64,000 nt of DNA from NCBI GenBank assembly GCA_007692495.1, contig REBZ01000106.1, forward strand, positions 62,001 through 126,000. Reading direction: 5' to 3'. The position numbers were made by a program, and so were the translations under genes. Shown one piece after another: positions 11,083 to 21,828 of the stretch. The stretch is from Alkalicoccus sp. (GTDB taxonomy: Bacteria; Bacillota; Bacilli; Bacillales; Salisediminibacteriaceae). Within the stretch, counting starts at the first letter, position 1. Every line of letters starts with the position of its first letter. Below the pieces are notes generated by a model. It ran no database searches, was not told the DNA's origin, and saw only the letters and a list, made by a program, of their open reading frames with translations.

Positions 11083-13083
11083 ATGGCAACTTCTTTAGAG
11101 CAGTTATCAATTAATACAATTCGTACACTTTCGATCGATAGTATTGAAAAAGCAAACTCCGGACATCCGGGAATGCCTATGGGATCAGCTCCTATGGCTT
11201 ACAAACTGTTTACAGAGTTTATGCAGCATAATCCAAAAAATCCGGAGTGGTTTAACCGGGACCGGTTTATCTTATCGGCAGGTCACGGATCCATGCTGTT
11301 ATACAGCCTGCTCCATCTTCACGGCTACGACGTAACAATGGACGATCTTAAAAACTTCCGTCAGTGGGGAAGCCGCACCCCGGGGCATCCGGAGTACGGT
11401 CATACACCGGGAGTAGAAGCGACAACGGGGCCGCTCGGTCAGGGGCTTGCTATGGCAGTAGGCTTCGCGATGGCTGAAACCCATCTTGCCGCAGTTTATA
11501 ACAAGGAAGACTACCCTGTCGTTGATCATTATACTTACAGCATCTGTGGTGATGGGGACCTCATGGAAGGTGTTTCCGCGGAAGCTGCTTCACTGGCAGG
11601 TCACCTTAAACTCGGTAAGCTTATTGTTATGTACGATTCCAATGATATATCTCTCGATGGGGATCTTCATCAGTCGTTTTCAGAAAATGTAGCAGATCGA
11701 TACCGGTCCTATGGATGGCACGTATCCATTGTAAAAGATGGTAATGATACGGAAGCGATTACCCGTGCTTTAAAAGAAGCAAAAGAAGATGATCGTCCAT
11801 CGATGATTGAAGTAAAAACAGTTATCGGATTCGGTTCACCCAACAAAAGCGGAAAATCAGCATCCCACGGTGCGCCTCTCGGGGAAGAGGAAGTTATGGA
11901 AGTACGTAAAGCTTATAAATGGGAATACGAAGACGACTTTCACATCCCGGAAGAAGTACAGCAGAACTTTGATGAGGTAGCAAAAGCCGGGGCAGAAGCA
12001 GAAGAAAAGTGGAACGAAATGTTTGCTTCCTATAAAAAAGCTTATCCTGAGCTTGCTTCCCAGCTTGAAACGGCAATCGCCGGCGAGCTGCCTGACGGAT
12101 GGGACAAGGACATCCCGGTTTATGAAGCCGGCGGTTCACCTGCTACACGTGCGTCCGGTGGAGAAGTGCTGAACGAAATCGCCAAAAATGTCCCTTCACT
12201 GTTCGGCGGTTCTGCCGATCTTGCTTCATCAAACAAAACGATGCTGAAAAATGAAGAGGATTTCAGCCGGAATAACTATGCCGGCCGCAACATCTGGTTT
12301 GGTGTACGTGAATTTGCGATGGCTTCAGCTGTTAACGGGATGGCGCTTCACGGAGGGGTCCGTCCATACGGAGCTACGTTCTTCGTATTTTCAGACTATC
12401 TGCGTCCGGCAATCCGCCTGGCTTCATTAATGCAGATTCCGTCTACGTTTGTATTTACACACGACAGTATTGCAGTAGGAGAAGACGGACCAACCCATGA
12501 GCCGGTTGAACAGCTTCCTTCTCTACGTGCAATGCCGGGGCTTTCTGTCATTCGTCCTGCTGATGCAAATGAAACAGCAGCAGCATGGCGTCTGATCATG
12601 GAAACGAACAACCACCCGACTGCATTAGTTCTTACAAGACAGGGACTGCCGACGCTGGAGAAATCCCAGGAGCGTGCAGAAGAAGGTGTCCGTCGTGGAG
12701 CTTATGTAGTTTCTGAAAGCGAAAACGAGACGGACGGTCTAATTCTTGCCTCAGGCTCAGAAGTTTCCCTGGCTGTAGAGGCTCAGCAGGAACTTCAAAA
12801 AGAAGGTATACACGTAAATGTCGTCTCTATGCCGAGTTGGGATCGATTTGCTCAGCAGTCTGAAGACTATAAGGAAAGCGTCCTTCCTTCAGACGTAAAA
12901 GCACGTCTTGCAGTGGAAGTGGCTGCTCCACTTGGATGGGAAAGGTACGTCGGCGATGAAGGTGCCGTGCTTGGTATCGAAACATTCGGGGCTTCAGCTC
13001 CAGGAGGAAAGATCATGGAAGAGTATGGTTTCCATAAGGGTAACGTAGTAAGCCGCTTCAAGCAGCTTCTAGAGAAAAAATAA
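11083..13083 (+). CDS. tkt: transketolase
   Basis: [53 protein letters not shown]. Confidence 0.98.
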   Translation: MATSLEQLSINTIRTLSIDSIEKANSGHPGMPMGSAPMAYKLFTEFMQHNPKNPEWFNRDRFILSAGHGSMLLYSLLHLHGYDVTMDDLKNFRQWGSRTPGHPEYGHTPGVEATTGPLGQGLAMAVGFAMAETHLAAVYNKEDYPVVDHYTYSICGDGDLMEGVSAEAASLAGHLKLGKLIVMYDSNDISLDGDLHQSFSENVADRYRSYGWHVSIVKDGNDTEAITRALKEAKEDDRPSMIEVKTVIGFGSPNKSGKSASHGAPLGEEEVMEVRKAYKWEYEDDFHIPEEVQQNFDEVAKAGAEAEEKWNEMFASYKKAYPELASQLETAIAGELPDGWDKDIPVYEAGGSPATRASGGEVLNEIAKNVPSLFGGSADLASSNKTMLKNEEDFSRNNYAGRNIWFGVREFAMASAVNGMALHGGVRPYGATFFVFSDYLRPAIRLASLMQIPSTFVFTHDSIAVGEDGPTHEPVEQLPSLRAMPGLSVIRPADANETAAAWRLIMETNNHPTALVLTRQGLPTLEKSQERAEEGVRRGAYVVSESENETDGLILASGSEVSLAVEAQQELQKEGIHVNVVSMPSWDRFAQQSEDYKESVLPSDVKARLAVEVAAPLGWERYVGDEGAVLGIETFGASAPGGKIMEEYGFHKGNVVSRFKQLLEKK

Positions 13084-13120
13084 AGAAAAGCTGCCGGGAT
13101 TTTTTCCGGCAGCTTTTCTT
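13084..13120 (+). terminator. rho-independent terminator after tkt
   Basis: GAAAAGCTGCCGGGATTTTTTCCGGCAGCTTTTCTT. Confidence 0.85.
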
Positions 13121-13219
13121 TTGGAGACTTCAGCCGTTTATACCTTTGCAAACAAAGCGCAGTCGTGTATACTAATGAAGGTTAGGAAATGTAGTATTTT
13201 ATGAAGGAGGGTCACGACG

Positions 13220-13441
13220 ATGCAGCTATGGCTTGCTATCCTGTTAATCGTCATTGCTTTGTTAGCAGGGGTCGCACTCGGGTTTTTTATTGCCAGAAAA
13301 TATATGATGAACTATATGAAAAAGAACCCGCCAATTAACGAAAAAATGCTGAGAGTTATGATGATGCAGATGGGTATGAATCCATCGCAGAAGAAGATAA
13401 ATCAAATGATGAAAGCTATGAACAACGAGCAGAATAAGTAA
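13220..13441 (+). CDS. yneF: UPF0154 membrane protein YneF
   Basis: N-terminal TM then [43 protein letters not shown]. Confidence 0.93.
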   Translation: MQLWLAILLIVIALLAGVALGFFIARKYMMNYMKKNPPINEKMLRVMMMQMGMNPSQKKINQMMKAMNNEQNK

Positions 13442-13595
13442 TGTAGGCGCGGGCAAAAAGCCCCGGCACTTACAGTACATTTGAAATTGGGGAGCTGTCC
13501 TGGGGAATGGGGCAGCTCCTCTTTATTCAAGTATTTCATATGCTGATATAATATATTTTACCGGCAGGGACTTTTTCAGGAAGGAGATACAGGAG

Positions 13596-14660
13596 ATGAC
13601 TGGTTCAGATAGACCTTCAATAGATCATTTGGAACTGATTCACGGAAAATATCAAGTGATTGATGTACGCTCACCTCAGGAATTTACTGAGTTTCATTAT
13701 CCAGGAAGCATCAATGTGCCCCTTTTCAGCAACAAGGAAAGGGCGGAAGTAGGCACTGCCTACAAACAGGAAAGTCCGGATAAAGCAAAAGAGATAGGAC
13801 TTAAACTTTTTTCAGAAAAGCTCCCGGTATTTTATGAAGCAGTTCATTCGCTGATGAAAGAGTCAGCTAATCCTATTGTAATTACGTGCGCACGTGGCGG
13901 CATGCGGAGTGGAGCTTACGTATCTTTATTAAACAGTCTGGGATTTCCAGTTTTACAGCTGGAAGGAGGGATCAGAAGTCTGCGTCATTATGTTCAGGGA
14001 GAAATAGAAAGGCTGTCGTCCCTTGACTGGAAGACAGTGGTTGTCGGCGGGAATACAGGGACAAGAAAAACTATTTGGCTGGAAAAACTTGATGCAGAAG
14101 GATATCCGGTATTAAATCTTGAAATGCTTGCCAGTCACCGTGGGTCTATTTTTGGACATATAGGAATGAAGAAAAGATCCCAGAAAATGTTTGAATGGCT
14201 GTTTGTGGAAAAAATGCAGCAGCTGGAATCCCATCCTTATTTAATAATGGAAGCCGAAAGTAAGCGGATAGGTCCCGTTATCATTCCTGAATGGCTTCAG
14301 TTTGTTAAAGAATCAGGCCGGTTTATTGAACTGGAAGATACGATGGAGAGCCGGGTGAATTACCTTTTAAAAGAGTATGAACCGGAGCTTAACGAAGAAG
14401 CCTTTGCTGAAGCGCTTCAAAAACTGACGAGACTTAAACCATATACGAGAGAAGCTGTGAATGAAGCATTATTAAGGAAAGATTATTACTCAGTTTTCTA
14501 CCATCTTCTTGAAGAATATTATGATCCACGTTATTCACACAAGCCTAAGGACCATATTGAAAAAAATAATGTCCTAAAATTGAATATTTCAGGAATGAAT
14601 GAGAAGGAAGTGCTCACGTCACTGAAGGATAAAATTCATTCTGCCGTCCGAAAGGAGTAA
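13596..14660 (+). CDS. mnmH: tRNA 2-selenouridine synthase (rhodanese + P-loop domains)
   Basis: Rhodanese CARGGMRSGAYVSLLNSLGFPVLQLEGGIRSLR followed by P-loop-like GGNTGTRKT; LASHRGSIFGHIG. Confidence 0.92.
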   Translation: MTGSDRPSIDHLELIHGKYQVIDVRSPQEFTEFHYPGSINVPLFSNKERAEVGTAYKQESPDKAKEIGLKLFSEKLPVFYEAVHSLMKESANPIVITCARGGMRSGAYVSLLNSLGFPVLQLEGGIRSLRHYVQGEIERLSSLDWKTVVVGGNTGTRKTIWLEKLDAEGYPVLNLEMLASHRGSIFGHIGMKKRSQKMFEWLFVEKMQQLESHPYLIMEAESKRIGPVIIPEWLQFVKESGRFIELEDTMESRVNYLLKEYEPELNEEAFAEALQKLTRLKPYTREAVNEALLRKDYYSVFYHLLEEYYDPRYSHKPKDHIEKNNVLKLNISGMNEKEVLTSLKDKIHSAVRKE

Positions 14661-14663
14661 AGA

Positions 14664-16415
14664 ATGAAGGTTTTTTACGATCTTTCCTGGTATTTTAAAC
14701 AAGAAAAACTCCGTTATGGTACAGGTATATTTATATTGATGCTTGTTTCTGCCCTGACGCTGATTCCCCCATACGTCATAGGTCTCGTCGTTGATCTGAT
14801 AGACGGCCAGAATATGACGCAGGAAATTCTGATCTATTGGATGACAATATTGGCCATTGTAGGGGTTCTTTCTTATATTCTGAGATACATATGGAGAATA
14901 CTGATTTTCGGAGCCTCCATTAAGCTCGCCCGGATCCTGCGCAGCAATTTATACAATCATTTTACGAAAATGTCCTCTTCCTTTTATCAAAAACGGCGTA
15001 CCGGCGATCTTATGGCGCATGCGACCAATGATATACGGGCAGTGGAACAGACTGCCGGAGCTGGTGTCCTGACACTTGTCGACTCGCTGACTATGGGAAG
15101 TTTTGTCATCATTACGATGGCGCTAACCATCAGCTGGGAATTGACGCTTATAGCTCTTATTCCAATGCCGTTTATGGCTTTCGCCACAGCTAAGTATGGA
15201 AGTATGCTTCATCACCGGTTTGGCAGTGCTCAGGCCGCTTTTTCTGCTTTAAATAATAAGGTTCAGGAAAGTATGAGCGGTATCCGGGTGACGAAAGCAT
15301 TTGGTTACGAAGAAGAGGAAATCAGTGCTTTTCGCAGCCAGTCCGATGATGTAGTGAAAAAGAATATGGCTGTTGCCAGAGTGGACGCTTTGTTTGATCC
15401 GACTATTACAATCGTAGTCGGGCTGTCTTATTTTCTTTCTGTGGCTTTTGGTGCTTATTTCGTAATCAATGAAGCGATAACGATCGGACAGCTCACAAGC
15501 TTTACAGTTTATCTTGGGCTCCTCATATGGCCGATGCTGGCCTTCGGCTGGTTTTTTAACATTATAGAGCGGGGGAGGGCTTCCTACGACCGAATACGGC
15601 GTCTGCTTCACGTAGAGCAGGAAATAAAAAATGTTCATGGGGCGATAGAATCTCGTCCGGCAGGAGATGTGGTATTTGATATAAAAGAATTTACATACGA
15701 TGGAGAAAAAGGACTTTTTGATATTCATATTCATATTCCACGTGGCAGGACGCTTGGTGTGGCCGGCAAGACCGGCAGTGGAAAAAGTACTCTTTCACGC
15801 ACGCTTCTCCGGGATTTTGATATTCAAAAAGGGAGCGTGCTGGTTGACGGCCAACCACTGGATACTTATGAAAAAGGTGCCCTGCTTGCCTCCATTGCTT
15901 ATGTGCCGCAGGATCACTTTTTATTTTCAGCTACGATAGCTGATAATATCGCCTTTGGGAAACCGGGAGCTTCCTATAAGGATATTGTAAAAGCAGCTTC
16001 TGCTGCCGGCATACACGATGATATTATTCACTTCACTGAAGGATATGAAACGATGGTGGGGGAAAGAGGTGTGACACTTTCTGGAGGGCAAAAACAGAGA
16101 CTGTCGATCGCTAGAGCTCTCCTGCTTGATCCGGAGATTCTTATCCTGGATGACTCTCTTTCTGCCGTGGATGCACGTACCGAGGAGCTCATACTGGAAA
16201 CGTTAAGAAAAGAAAGAAAAAATAAAACAACGATTATTACAGCCCATCGTCTGAGCGCTTTGAATCATGCTGACGAAATTGTCGTGCTGGAAAAAGGCAG
16301 AATCAGTGAAAGAGGAAATCATGAAGAGCTTCTGCTGAAAAATGGATGGTATGCGAAAATGTATCAGACGCAGCAGCTGGAATCAGAGCTGGAAGGAGGC
16401 GGAGACAATGCTTGA
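14664..16415 (+). CDS. ABC transporter, fused permease/ATPase (YheI-like heterodimer subunit)
   Basis: TM domain + GKTGSGKST, LSGGQKQRLSIARALLLDPEILILDD. Confidence 0.93.
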   Translation: MKVFYDLSWYFKQEKLRYGTGIFILMLVSALTLIPPYVIGLVVDLIDGQNMTQEILIYWMTILAIVGVLSYILRYIWRILIFGASIKLARILRSNLYNHFTKMSSSFYQKRRTGDLMAHATNDIRAVEQTAGAGVLTLVDSLTMGSFVIITMALTISWELTLIALIPMPFMAFATAKYGSMLHHRFGSAQAAFSALNNKVQESMSGIRVTKAFGYEEEEISAFRSQSDDVVKKNMAVARVDALFDPTITIVVGLSYFLSVAFGAYFVINEAITIGQLTSFTVYLGLLIWPMLAFGWFFNIIERGRASYDRIRRLLHVEQEIKNVHGAIESRPAGDVVFDIKEFTYDGEKGLFDIHIHIPRGRTLGVAGKTGSGKSTLSRTLLRDFDIQKGSVLVDGQPLDTYEKGALLASIAYVPQDHFLFSATIADNIAFGKPGASYKDIVKAASAAGIHDDIIHFTEGYETMVGERGVTLSGGQKQRLSIARALLLDPEILILDDSLSAVDARTEELILETLRKERKNKTTIITAHRLSALNHADEIVVLEKGRISERGNHEELLLKNGWYAKMYQTQQLESELEGGGDNA

Positions 16416-18183
16416 TAAACATAAGCATCTTATACATCCGCTTCCTCAAAAAGAAGTGTTAAAACGTCTCCTCGTTTACACTGCTGCACATAAAAAAATG
16501 ATTGCTGCTGCTATGCTTCTTCTTATAGGGGGAACGGCAGCGGATCTGGCGGGACCGATACTGGTACAGATTTTTATCGACGACTACCTGACGCCCCGTA
16601 ATTTAGCTGCCGGGGCACTCACAGCACTGGCATCCGCCTATCTTTTTCTTTATGCAGGGTCTGCTGTAATGAATTACTTTCAGTCCTATATGTTTCAAAA
16701 AATTGCGCTTTCGATAATACAGCAGCTGCGCATCGATGTTTTCGAAAAAGTGGAAAAGCTGGGTCTCTCATTTTTCGACCAGTTTCCTGCAGGAGGTCTT
16801 ATTTCGAGAATAACGAATGATACGGAGCAGGTAAAAGAGCTGTATATAACTGTACTTGCTATATTCGTTCAAAATATTGTTTTTCTCGTGGGGATTTTTG
16901 CGGCTATGTTTTATTTGAATCCCCAGCTGGCGGCTTTTGCACTCTTTATTCTGCCGGTTATTCTTTGTGTAATCTTTCTTTACCGAAAATACAGTGCTGT
17001 TTATTATGCGGAGATGAGCGAAAAGCTGAGTGATTTAAACGCCCGGTTAAATGAATCAATCCAGGGCATGGCGGTTATTCAGATGTTTCGTCAGGAAAGA
17101 AGAATGAACAGGGAGTTTTCCGCGATTAATCAGAGCCACCATAACGCATGGCTGAAAAGTATGAAGCTGGATGGTCTGCTCCTCAGACCGGCTGTAGACT
17201 TAATTTCCATTCTTGCATTGATTCTTGTTTTGACATATTTCGGTATCACCTCTTTTGATTCTCCTGTCGAGATAGGAATCATTTATGCATTTGTAAATTA
17301 TCTGGACCGCTTTTTTGAGCCGGTAAATCAAATCATGCAGCGTCTTTCCATGTTTCAGCAGGCGATGATTTCCGCAGGACGGGTATTCCGGCTCATGGAT
17401 CACGATGAGCCGGGACCTGTACAAAAATCGAAAAAAGATTTGAAAATACAGGATGGCAATATAGAATTCAGCCGGGTGTCATTTTCGTATTCAGAAGGTG
17501 AGCAAGTGCTGAAAGACATAAGTTTCCAGGTGAAAAAAGGAGAAATGCTCGCGATAGTCGGTCATACAGGAAGTGGCAAAAGTTCGATAATTAACGCATT
17601 GATGAGATTTTATGAAATAGATGCCGGAAATATTTTGATAGACGGTCATTCAATCGATACCTTCCCGGAAAATGAACTGCGGAAAAATATCGGTCTTGTG
17701 CTTCAGGATGCTTTTATGTTCACTGGGGACATAAGATCCAATATCAATCTTTATGCTCAATCGATTTCAGAAAAAGACCTGTTTCAGGCAGTAAAAGACG
17801 CGGGGGCGGAAACTTTCATTCAAAAACGAAGCGGAGGGCTTACCCACGAAGTCGGTGAACGGGGAAGCACACTCTCTACCGGGGAAAGGCAGCTCTTATC
17901 GTTTGCGAGAACTATTGTCAGGGACCCGCGTATACTGATACTCGATGAAGCGACAGCGAGCGTTGATACGGAAACAGAAACTGAGATTCAGAAGGCTCTT
18001 GAGAGAGCCCGGGAAGGCAGGACGACCATTGCTGTGGCGCACCGGCTTTCGACGATCCGGAACGCCGATCACATTCTCGTACTTAAAGAAGGATCAATAG
18101 CAGAAGAAGGGACACATGAAACACTTATCGCACAAAAAGGAATTTATGAAAGAATGTACCGGCTGCAGAAAGGCGGGAGATAA
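16408..18183 (+). CDS. ABC transporter, fused permease/ATPase (YheH-like heterodimer subunit)
   Basis: GHTGSGKSS, LSTGERQLLSFARTIVRDPRILILDEATASVD; overlaps preceding ABC gene. Confidence 0.93.
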   Translation: MLDKHKHLIHPLPQKEVLKRLLVYTAAHKKMIAAAMLLLIGGTAADLAGPILVQIFIDDYLTPRNLAAGALTALASAYLFLYAGSAVMNYFQSYMFQKIALSIIQQLRIDVFEKVEKLGLSFFDQFPAGGLISRITNDTEQVKELYITVLAIFVQNIVFLVGIFAAMFYLNPQLAAFALFILPVILCVIFLYRKYSAVYYAEMSEKLSDLNARLNESIQGMAVIQMFRQERRMNREFSAINQSHHNAWLKSMKLDGLLLRPAVDLISILALILVLTYFGITSFDSPVEIGIIYAFVNYLDRFFEPVNQIMQRLSMFQQAMISAGRVFRLMDHDEPGPVQKSKKDLKIQDGNIEFSRVSFSYSEGEQVLKDISFQVKKGEMLAIVGHTGSGKSSIINALMRFYEIDAGNILIDGHSIDTFPENELRKNIGLVLQDAFMFTGDIRSNINLYAQSISEKDLFQAVKDAGAETFIQKRSGGLTHEVGERGSTLSTGERQLLSFARTIVRDPRILILDEATASVDTETETEIQKALERAREGRTTIAVAHRLSTIRNADHILVLKEGSIAEEGTHETLIAQKGIYERMYRLQKGGR

Positions 18184-18429
18184 TCAGGGAAGATCTTTCT
18201 GGACAACGAATCAAACCAAAGCCTTCCGCTGCAGCGGTGATCTATAATAAATGTTCACCCGCAGAGGATCAAGGAAGAATCAAATATCAGGGGTGTGGCT
18301 TAAAAATATTATGATACCGCAGCGCTTGAACGCTGCGGTATTTTGCCAGGCTGTAAAGAAAAGCATACAATACGACCGGCTCGTATGCTATACTGACGAT
18401 GTGTCACACTCATGGAGAGGATGGAGACT

Positions 18430-18924
18430 ATGTACGCCGTTTTATTCGCTGTCCTGGCCAGTATGATGGCTGTTGCTGCATTAATTATCAGAATGAAGGC
18501 CATGAAAAAGCCAGCGAGCGCCAGAAAAATTCTAATACCACCGATCGCGATGTCTACGGGTTTTTTAATGTTTTTATATCCCCCGGTCCAGCAGATTACA
18601 TGGCTGGAAACAGCTGAAGCTTTGACGGTTGGATTTTTATTTTCAATTTTATTAATCAAAACGTCCTCTTTTGAAATTCGGAATAACGATGTTTATATGA
18701 AACGCTCGAAGATTTTTCCATTTATTCTGCTCGGACTGCTTGTAGGAAGAATTATTTTTAAAGCAGTTTTTGGCATTTATTTTGAATATGAAGTACTCGC
18801 AGGTATGTTTTTTCTTTTAGCTTTTGGGATGCTTCTGCCGTGGCGGGTAGCAATGTTTTTCAAATTCAAAGAAGTAGAAAGGCAGCTTAAAACGAACCTA
18901 TCCGCGGAGAGTTCTCCGGCCTGA
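18430..18924 (+). CDS. ccdC: CcdC/YneJ-family membrane protein
   Basis: Multi-TM, synteny with yneK; PPIAMSTGFLMFLYPPVQ. Confidence 0.8.
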   Translation: MYAVLFAVLASMMAVAALIIRMKAMKKPASARKILIPPIAMSTGFLMFLYPPVQQITWLETAEALTVGFLFSILLIKTSSFEIRNNDVYMKRSKIFPFILLGLLVGRIIFKAVFGIYFEYEVLAGMFFLLAFGMLLPWRVAMFFKFKEVERQLKTNLSAESSPA

Positions 18925-18961
18925 AAAAAAGCACGGCCTGCATGCAGGCCGTGCTTTTTTT
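18921..18961. terminator. bidirectional terminator
   Basis: AAAAAAAGCACGGCCTGCATGCAGGCCGTGCTTTTTTT. Confidence 0.85.
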
Positions 18962-19049
18962 ACATTCTGTATTCAATTATCATGAGAGATACAGACAGCC
19001 CCTGACCGGTCCTCAGTAATTCGTAATCGGGTGAAGAATCTTTTTGGAA

Positions 19050-19487
19050 TCAGGAAGACTGCTCGAAATAAAGTTCGTAGGGAGAAACGTCTATGTTCTT
19101 CTCTGCAAGCTTTTTCCGTAGAAATTTATGGTCTCTTTTAGGTGTAGCTGCAATATATCCTTTGACTATCAAATCTTCAGTTAATTCCGAGGCGTTCTCC
19201 TTAACCGCGTATTCACCGATTTTACCGGCAATTTTCTGTTTGGCAATATCCCGGAATAATTCAGGAACCGGTTCTACAAGTTCATTCAGAAATGCTTTTT
19301 TGTCTTCAGTCCAAAGATGAAGCGTTTTATTTATATAGTAGTCCTGCCAGTCCAAAATAGAATTGCCGTCTTCCTTAGGAAGTTTTTTCAGAAACTTTCG
19401 GAACATAAAATAGCCGCCGATCGCTACGAGTACAAAAACGAGAACCGACCAGAACAAAATAAACCACATGAATAAATCTTCCATCAT
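19050..19487 (-). CDS. yneK: DUF2621 membrane protein YneK
   Basis: N-terminal TM, conserved LPKEDGNSILDWQDYYINKTLHLW; synteny. Confidence 0.85.
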   Translation of the reverse strand: MMEDLFMWFILFWSVLVFVLVAIGGYFMFRKFLKKLPKEDGNSILDWQDYYINKTLHLWTEDKKAFLNELVEPVPELFRDIAKQKIAGKIGEYAVKENASELTEDLIVKGYIAATPKRDHKFLRKKLAEKNIDVSPYELYFEQSS

Positions 19488-19562
19488 TTTTCTTCCACCT
19501 CGTTTCATCTTCTATTTTACGACAGGAAAAGAGATAAGAAAAGCAGATGAACGACGAAAAAC

Positions 19563-19588
19563 AAAAAAAGCCGGCTTAAACCGGCTCT
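19563..19588 (-). terminator. terminator downstream of selC
   Basis: minus strand AGCCGGTTTAAGCCGGCTTTTTTT. Confidence 0.7.
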
Positions 19589-19600
19589 TGATAATTTTAT

Positions 19601-19697
19601 TGGCGGGACCGTGTGGGAATCGAACCCACCGGAGACGTCACGCGCCTCCCAAAAGGCTTTGAAGGCCCAGGTAAGCACCAGCTACACATCCGGCCCC
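19601..19697 (-). tRNA. selC: tRNA-Sec (anticodon UCA)
   Basis: minus strand GGGGCCGGATGTGTAGCTGGTGCTTACCTGGGCCTTCAAAGCCTTTTGGGAGGCGCGTGACGTCTCCGGTGGGTTCGATTCCCACACGGTCCCGCCA: loop CTTCAAA (anticodon TCA), long variable arm GGAG..CTCC, T-arm GTGGGTTCGATTCCCAC, encoded CCA. Confidence 0.96.
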
Positions 19698-19793
19698 ATA
19701 GCAACGTCTCTAATTATAATAGAGAGAATCAAAGATTGCAATCAGACAATATTTTACGATATCTTTAATGGAAATGCAGGAGAGGAGGTACTT

Positions 19794-21665
19794 ATGAAAA
19801 AGTATTATACGATTGGTATGGCAGGCCATATTGACCACGGAAAAACAACTCTTACAAAAGCGCTGACAAATATGGATACAGACCGGCTGAAGGAAGAGAA
19901 AGAACGGTCCATTTCCATTGAACCTGGTTACGCTCCTTTACATGTGAATGATGAGTGGGAAGTCTCCATTGTAGATGTTCCGGGCCACGAGAAATTTATC
20001 CGTCAGATGATCGCGGGCGTGGCAGGGATAGACGCCGTAATTTTAGTTATAGCAGCAGATGAAGGGGTTATGCCGCAGACGAGGGAACATTTGAAGATTC
20101 TGGATCTGCTTGGAGTAAGTCAGGGAATGATTGTATTTACGAAGTCTGAAGGGCTTGAAGAGGACATGGAAGAGCTTCTTAAGGAAGATGCCCACCAGCA
20201 TACTGCTGGAACTTTTTTAGAAGGAAGTCCCGTGTACTTCGTTGACAGTCTCAGCCGTAAAAATATTTCGTCTCTGCGTAAGGACATTGATACAATGCTG
20301 AAAAAAACACCACAGCGCCGGGCAGGCAGTGGTTTCCGCATGCCTGTGGATCAGTCATTTACGGTAAAGGGCCAGGGGACCGTAGTCCGGGGTACTATTT
20401 TTAATGGTTCTTTAAGCGAAGGAGATAGTGTGCAGCTTCTTCCACAGAATAGATCGATCCGTATAAGGCAGATTCAAGTACATCATGAAAAAAGATCTTC
20501 TGCAAGAGCTGGACAGCGGGCGGCTTTAAACCTGGGTGGTGTAGATTACGGTGACATATCCCGGGGAGATGTTATTGTCAAAGGTTCCTTCCCGGTAACT
20601 CAAACTATTGATATAGCACTTCAGCCGGTGGATTTATTTACGATTCCGCTTAAGCAGCGTAGTCCGGTGAAAATACACACCGGTACTTCAGAAGTATACG
20701 GTACAATTGTATTTTTTGACCGGAACGAGCTTAAACCAGGGGAAAAGGAAGAAATACTTTGTCAAGTGCGTCTCGATCAGGAAATTGTCGCTGACCGTAA
20801 TGACAGATTTATACTAAGGCGTCCGACACCGGCAGAAACGATCGGGGGAGGCCGTATAATAGATCCTTACGGCGGCAAATACCGGTTCGGCAAACAGACA
20901 GTTCAAATACTGAGCCAAAAGAAAGAGGGAACGCCGGAAGAGCGTCTCGTGTTTGCACTGCAGCAGGACCGGGCAATGACAGCTTCAGATCTGGCTGCAA
21001 TCACTTCAATTAGTAGGGAGGACCTGGAGCTCGAAGTGGAAAACAGCAATAAACTACTGGAAATAGGCGGGTGGCTGCTTACGGCTGAAGACAGTTCAGA
21101 TATGAAAGAACATATAAAAACCCTTCTGTCACAATATCATTCCACTTATCCGATGCGCCCGGGGAAAAATATAGCAGAGCTCATTAAAAATCTGCCGATA
21201 CCGGAACAGGCTGGAACTAAATTCCTGCAGTATCTTGAAAAAGATAAACACATTTTCAGGGAAGCAGAATTTGTTTATCTGCCGGACTTCACACCTTCTT
21301 ATCCGAAGCCATGGGCAAAGCGAATGGAACAGGTGGAAAACAGCATCCTGAAAAGCGGTATGGAAGTACCAGTATTCGAAGAGGCTGCTGCGGAGGCAGG
21401 GCTCGATAAAAAGCAGGCTGCTGAACTATACAATTTTTTCCTTCGCAATTCCATGTACAAACTTGATGAAAAACACATTATCTCCGAAAGCGCAGTTAAA
21501 AAAGCTGTTTCAAAACTGAAAACAGAGGAAAGTGAAAAATTCACCCTGCAGGACGCTAAGCAGCATTTGGGATTATCCAGAAAATATCTCGTTCCCCTCC
21601 TGGAACTTTTTGATAAGCTTCAATTTACAAAGCGGGAAGATGAGTACCGGATCTGGAAAAATTAA
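19794..21665 (+). CDS. selB: selenocysteine-specific elongation factor SelB
   Basis: [59 protein letters not shown]-terminal winged-helix repeats; SD GAGGAGG before ATG 19794. Confidence 0.97.
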   Translation: MKKYYTIGMAGHIDHGKTTLTKALTNMDTDRLKEEKERSISIEPGYAPLHVNDEWEVSIVDVPGHEKFIRQMIAGVAGIDAVILVIAADEGVMPQTREHLKILDLLGVSQGMIVFTKSEGLEEDMEELLKEDAHQHTAGTFLEGSPVYFVDSLSRKNISSLRKDIDTMLKKTPQRRAGSGFRMPVDQSFTVKGQGTVVRGTIFNGSLSEGDSVQLLPQNRSIRIRQIQVHHEKRSSARAGQRAALNLGGVDYGDISRGDVIVKGSFPVTQTIDIALQPVDLFTIPLKQRSPVKIHTGTSEVYGTIVFFDRNELKPGEKEEILCQVRLDQEIVADRNDRFILRRPTPAETIGGGRIIDPYGGKYRFGKQTVQILSQKKEGTPEERLVFALQQDRAMTASDLAAITSISREDLELEVENSNKLLEIGGWLLTAEDSSDMKEHIKTLLSQYHSTYPMRPGKNIAELIKNLPIPEQAGTKFLQYLEKDKHIFREAEFVYLPDFTPSYPKPWAKRMEQVENSILKSGMEVPVFEEAAAEAGLDKKQAAELYNFFLRNSMYKLDEKHIISESAVKKAVSKLKTEESEKFTLQDAKQHLGLSRKYLVPLLELFDKLQFTKREDEYRIWKN

Positions 21666-21783
21666 AACCAGAAAACGTATTTTCCTGTGAAGTTAACAGA
21701 AAAAATCGATCAGCACCGGAATTATTAAATGTCAGAAACCGCCGGTGCTACAGCGTTTTTTCAGGATAAAATTGTGAATAATA

Positions 21784-21823
21784 AAAGAGAGTGCTTCCAT
21801 AAGGAATGGAGCACTCTCTTTTT
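21784..21823. terminator. terminator between convergent selB and selD
   Basis: AAAAGAGAGTGCTTCCATAAGGAATGGAGCACTCTCTTTTTT. Confidence 0.85.
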
Positions 21824-21828
21824 TGCCG

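Noticed and set aside
19611-19793. N-terminal extension of SelB in the ORF track (MWESNPPETSRASQK...)
   Set aside because: The extension reads through the antisense of the tRNA-Sec gene; the SD-preceded ATG 19794 gives the canonical SelB N-terminus.
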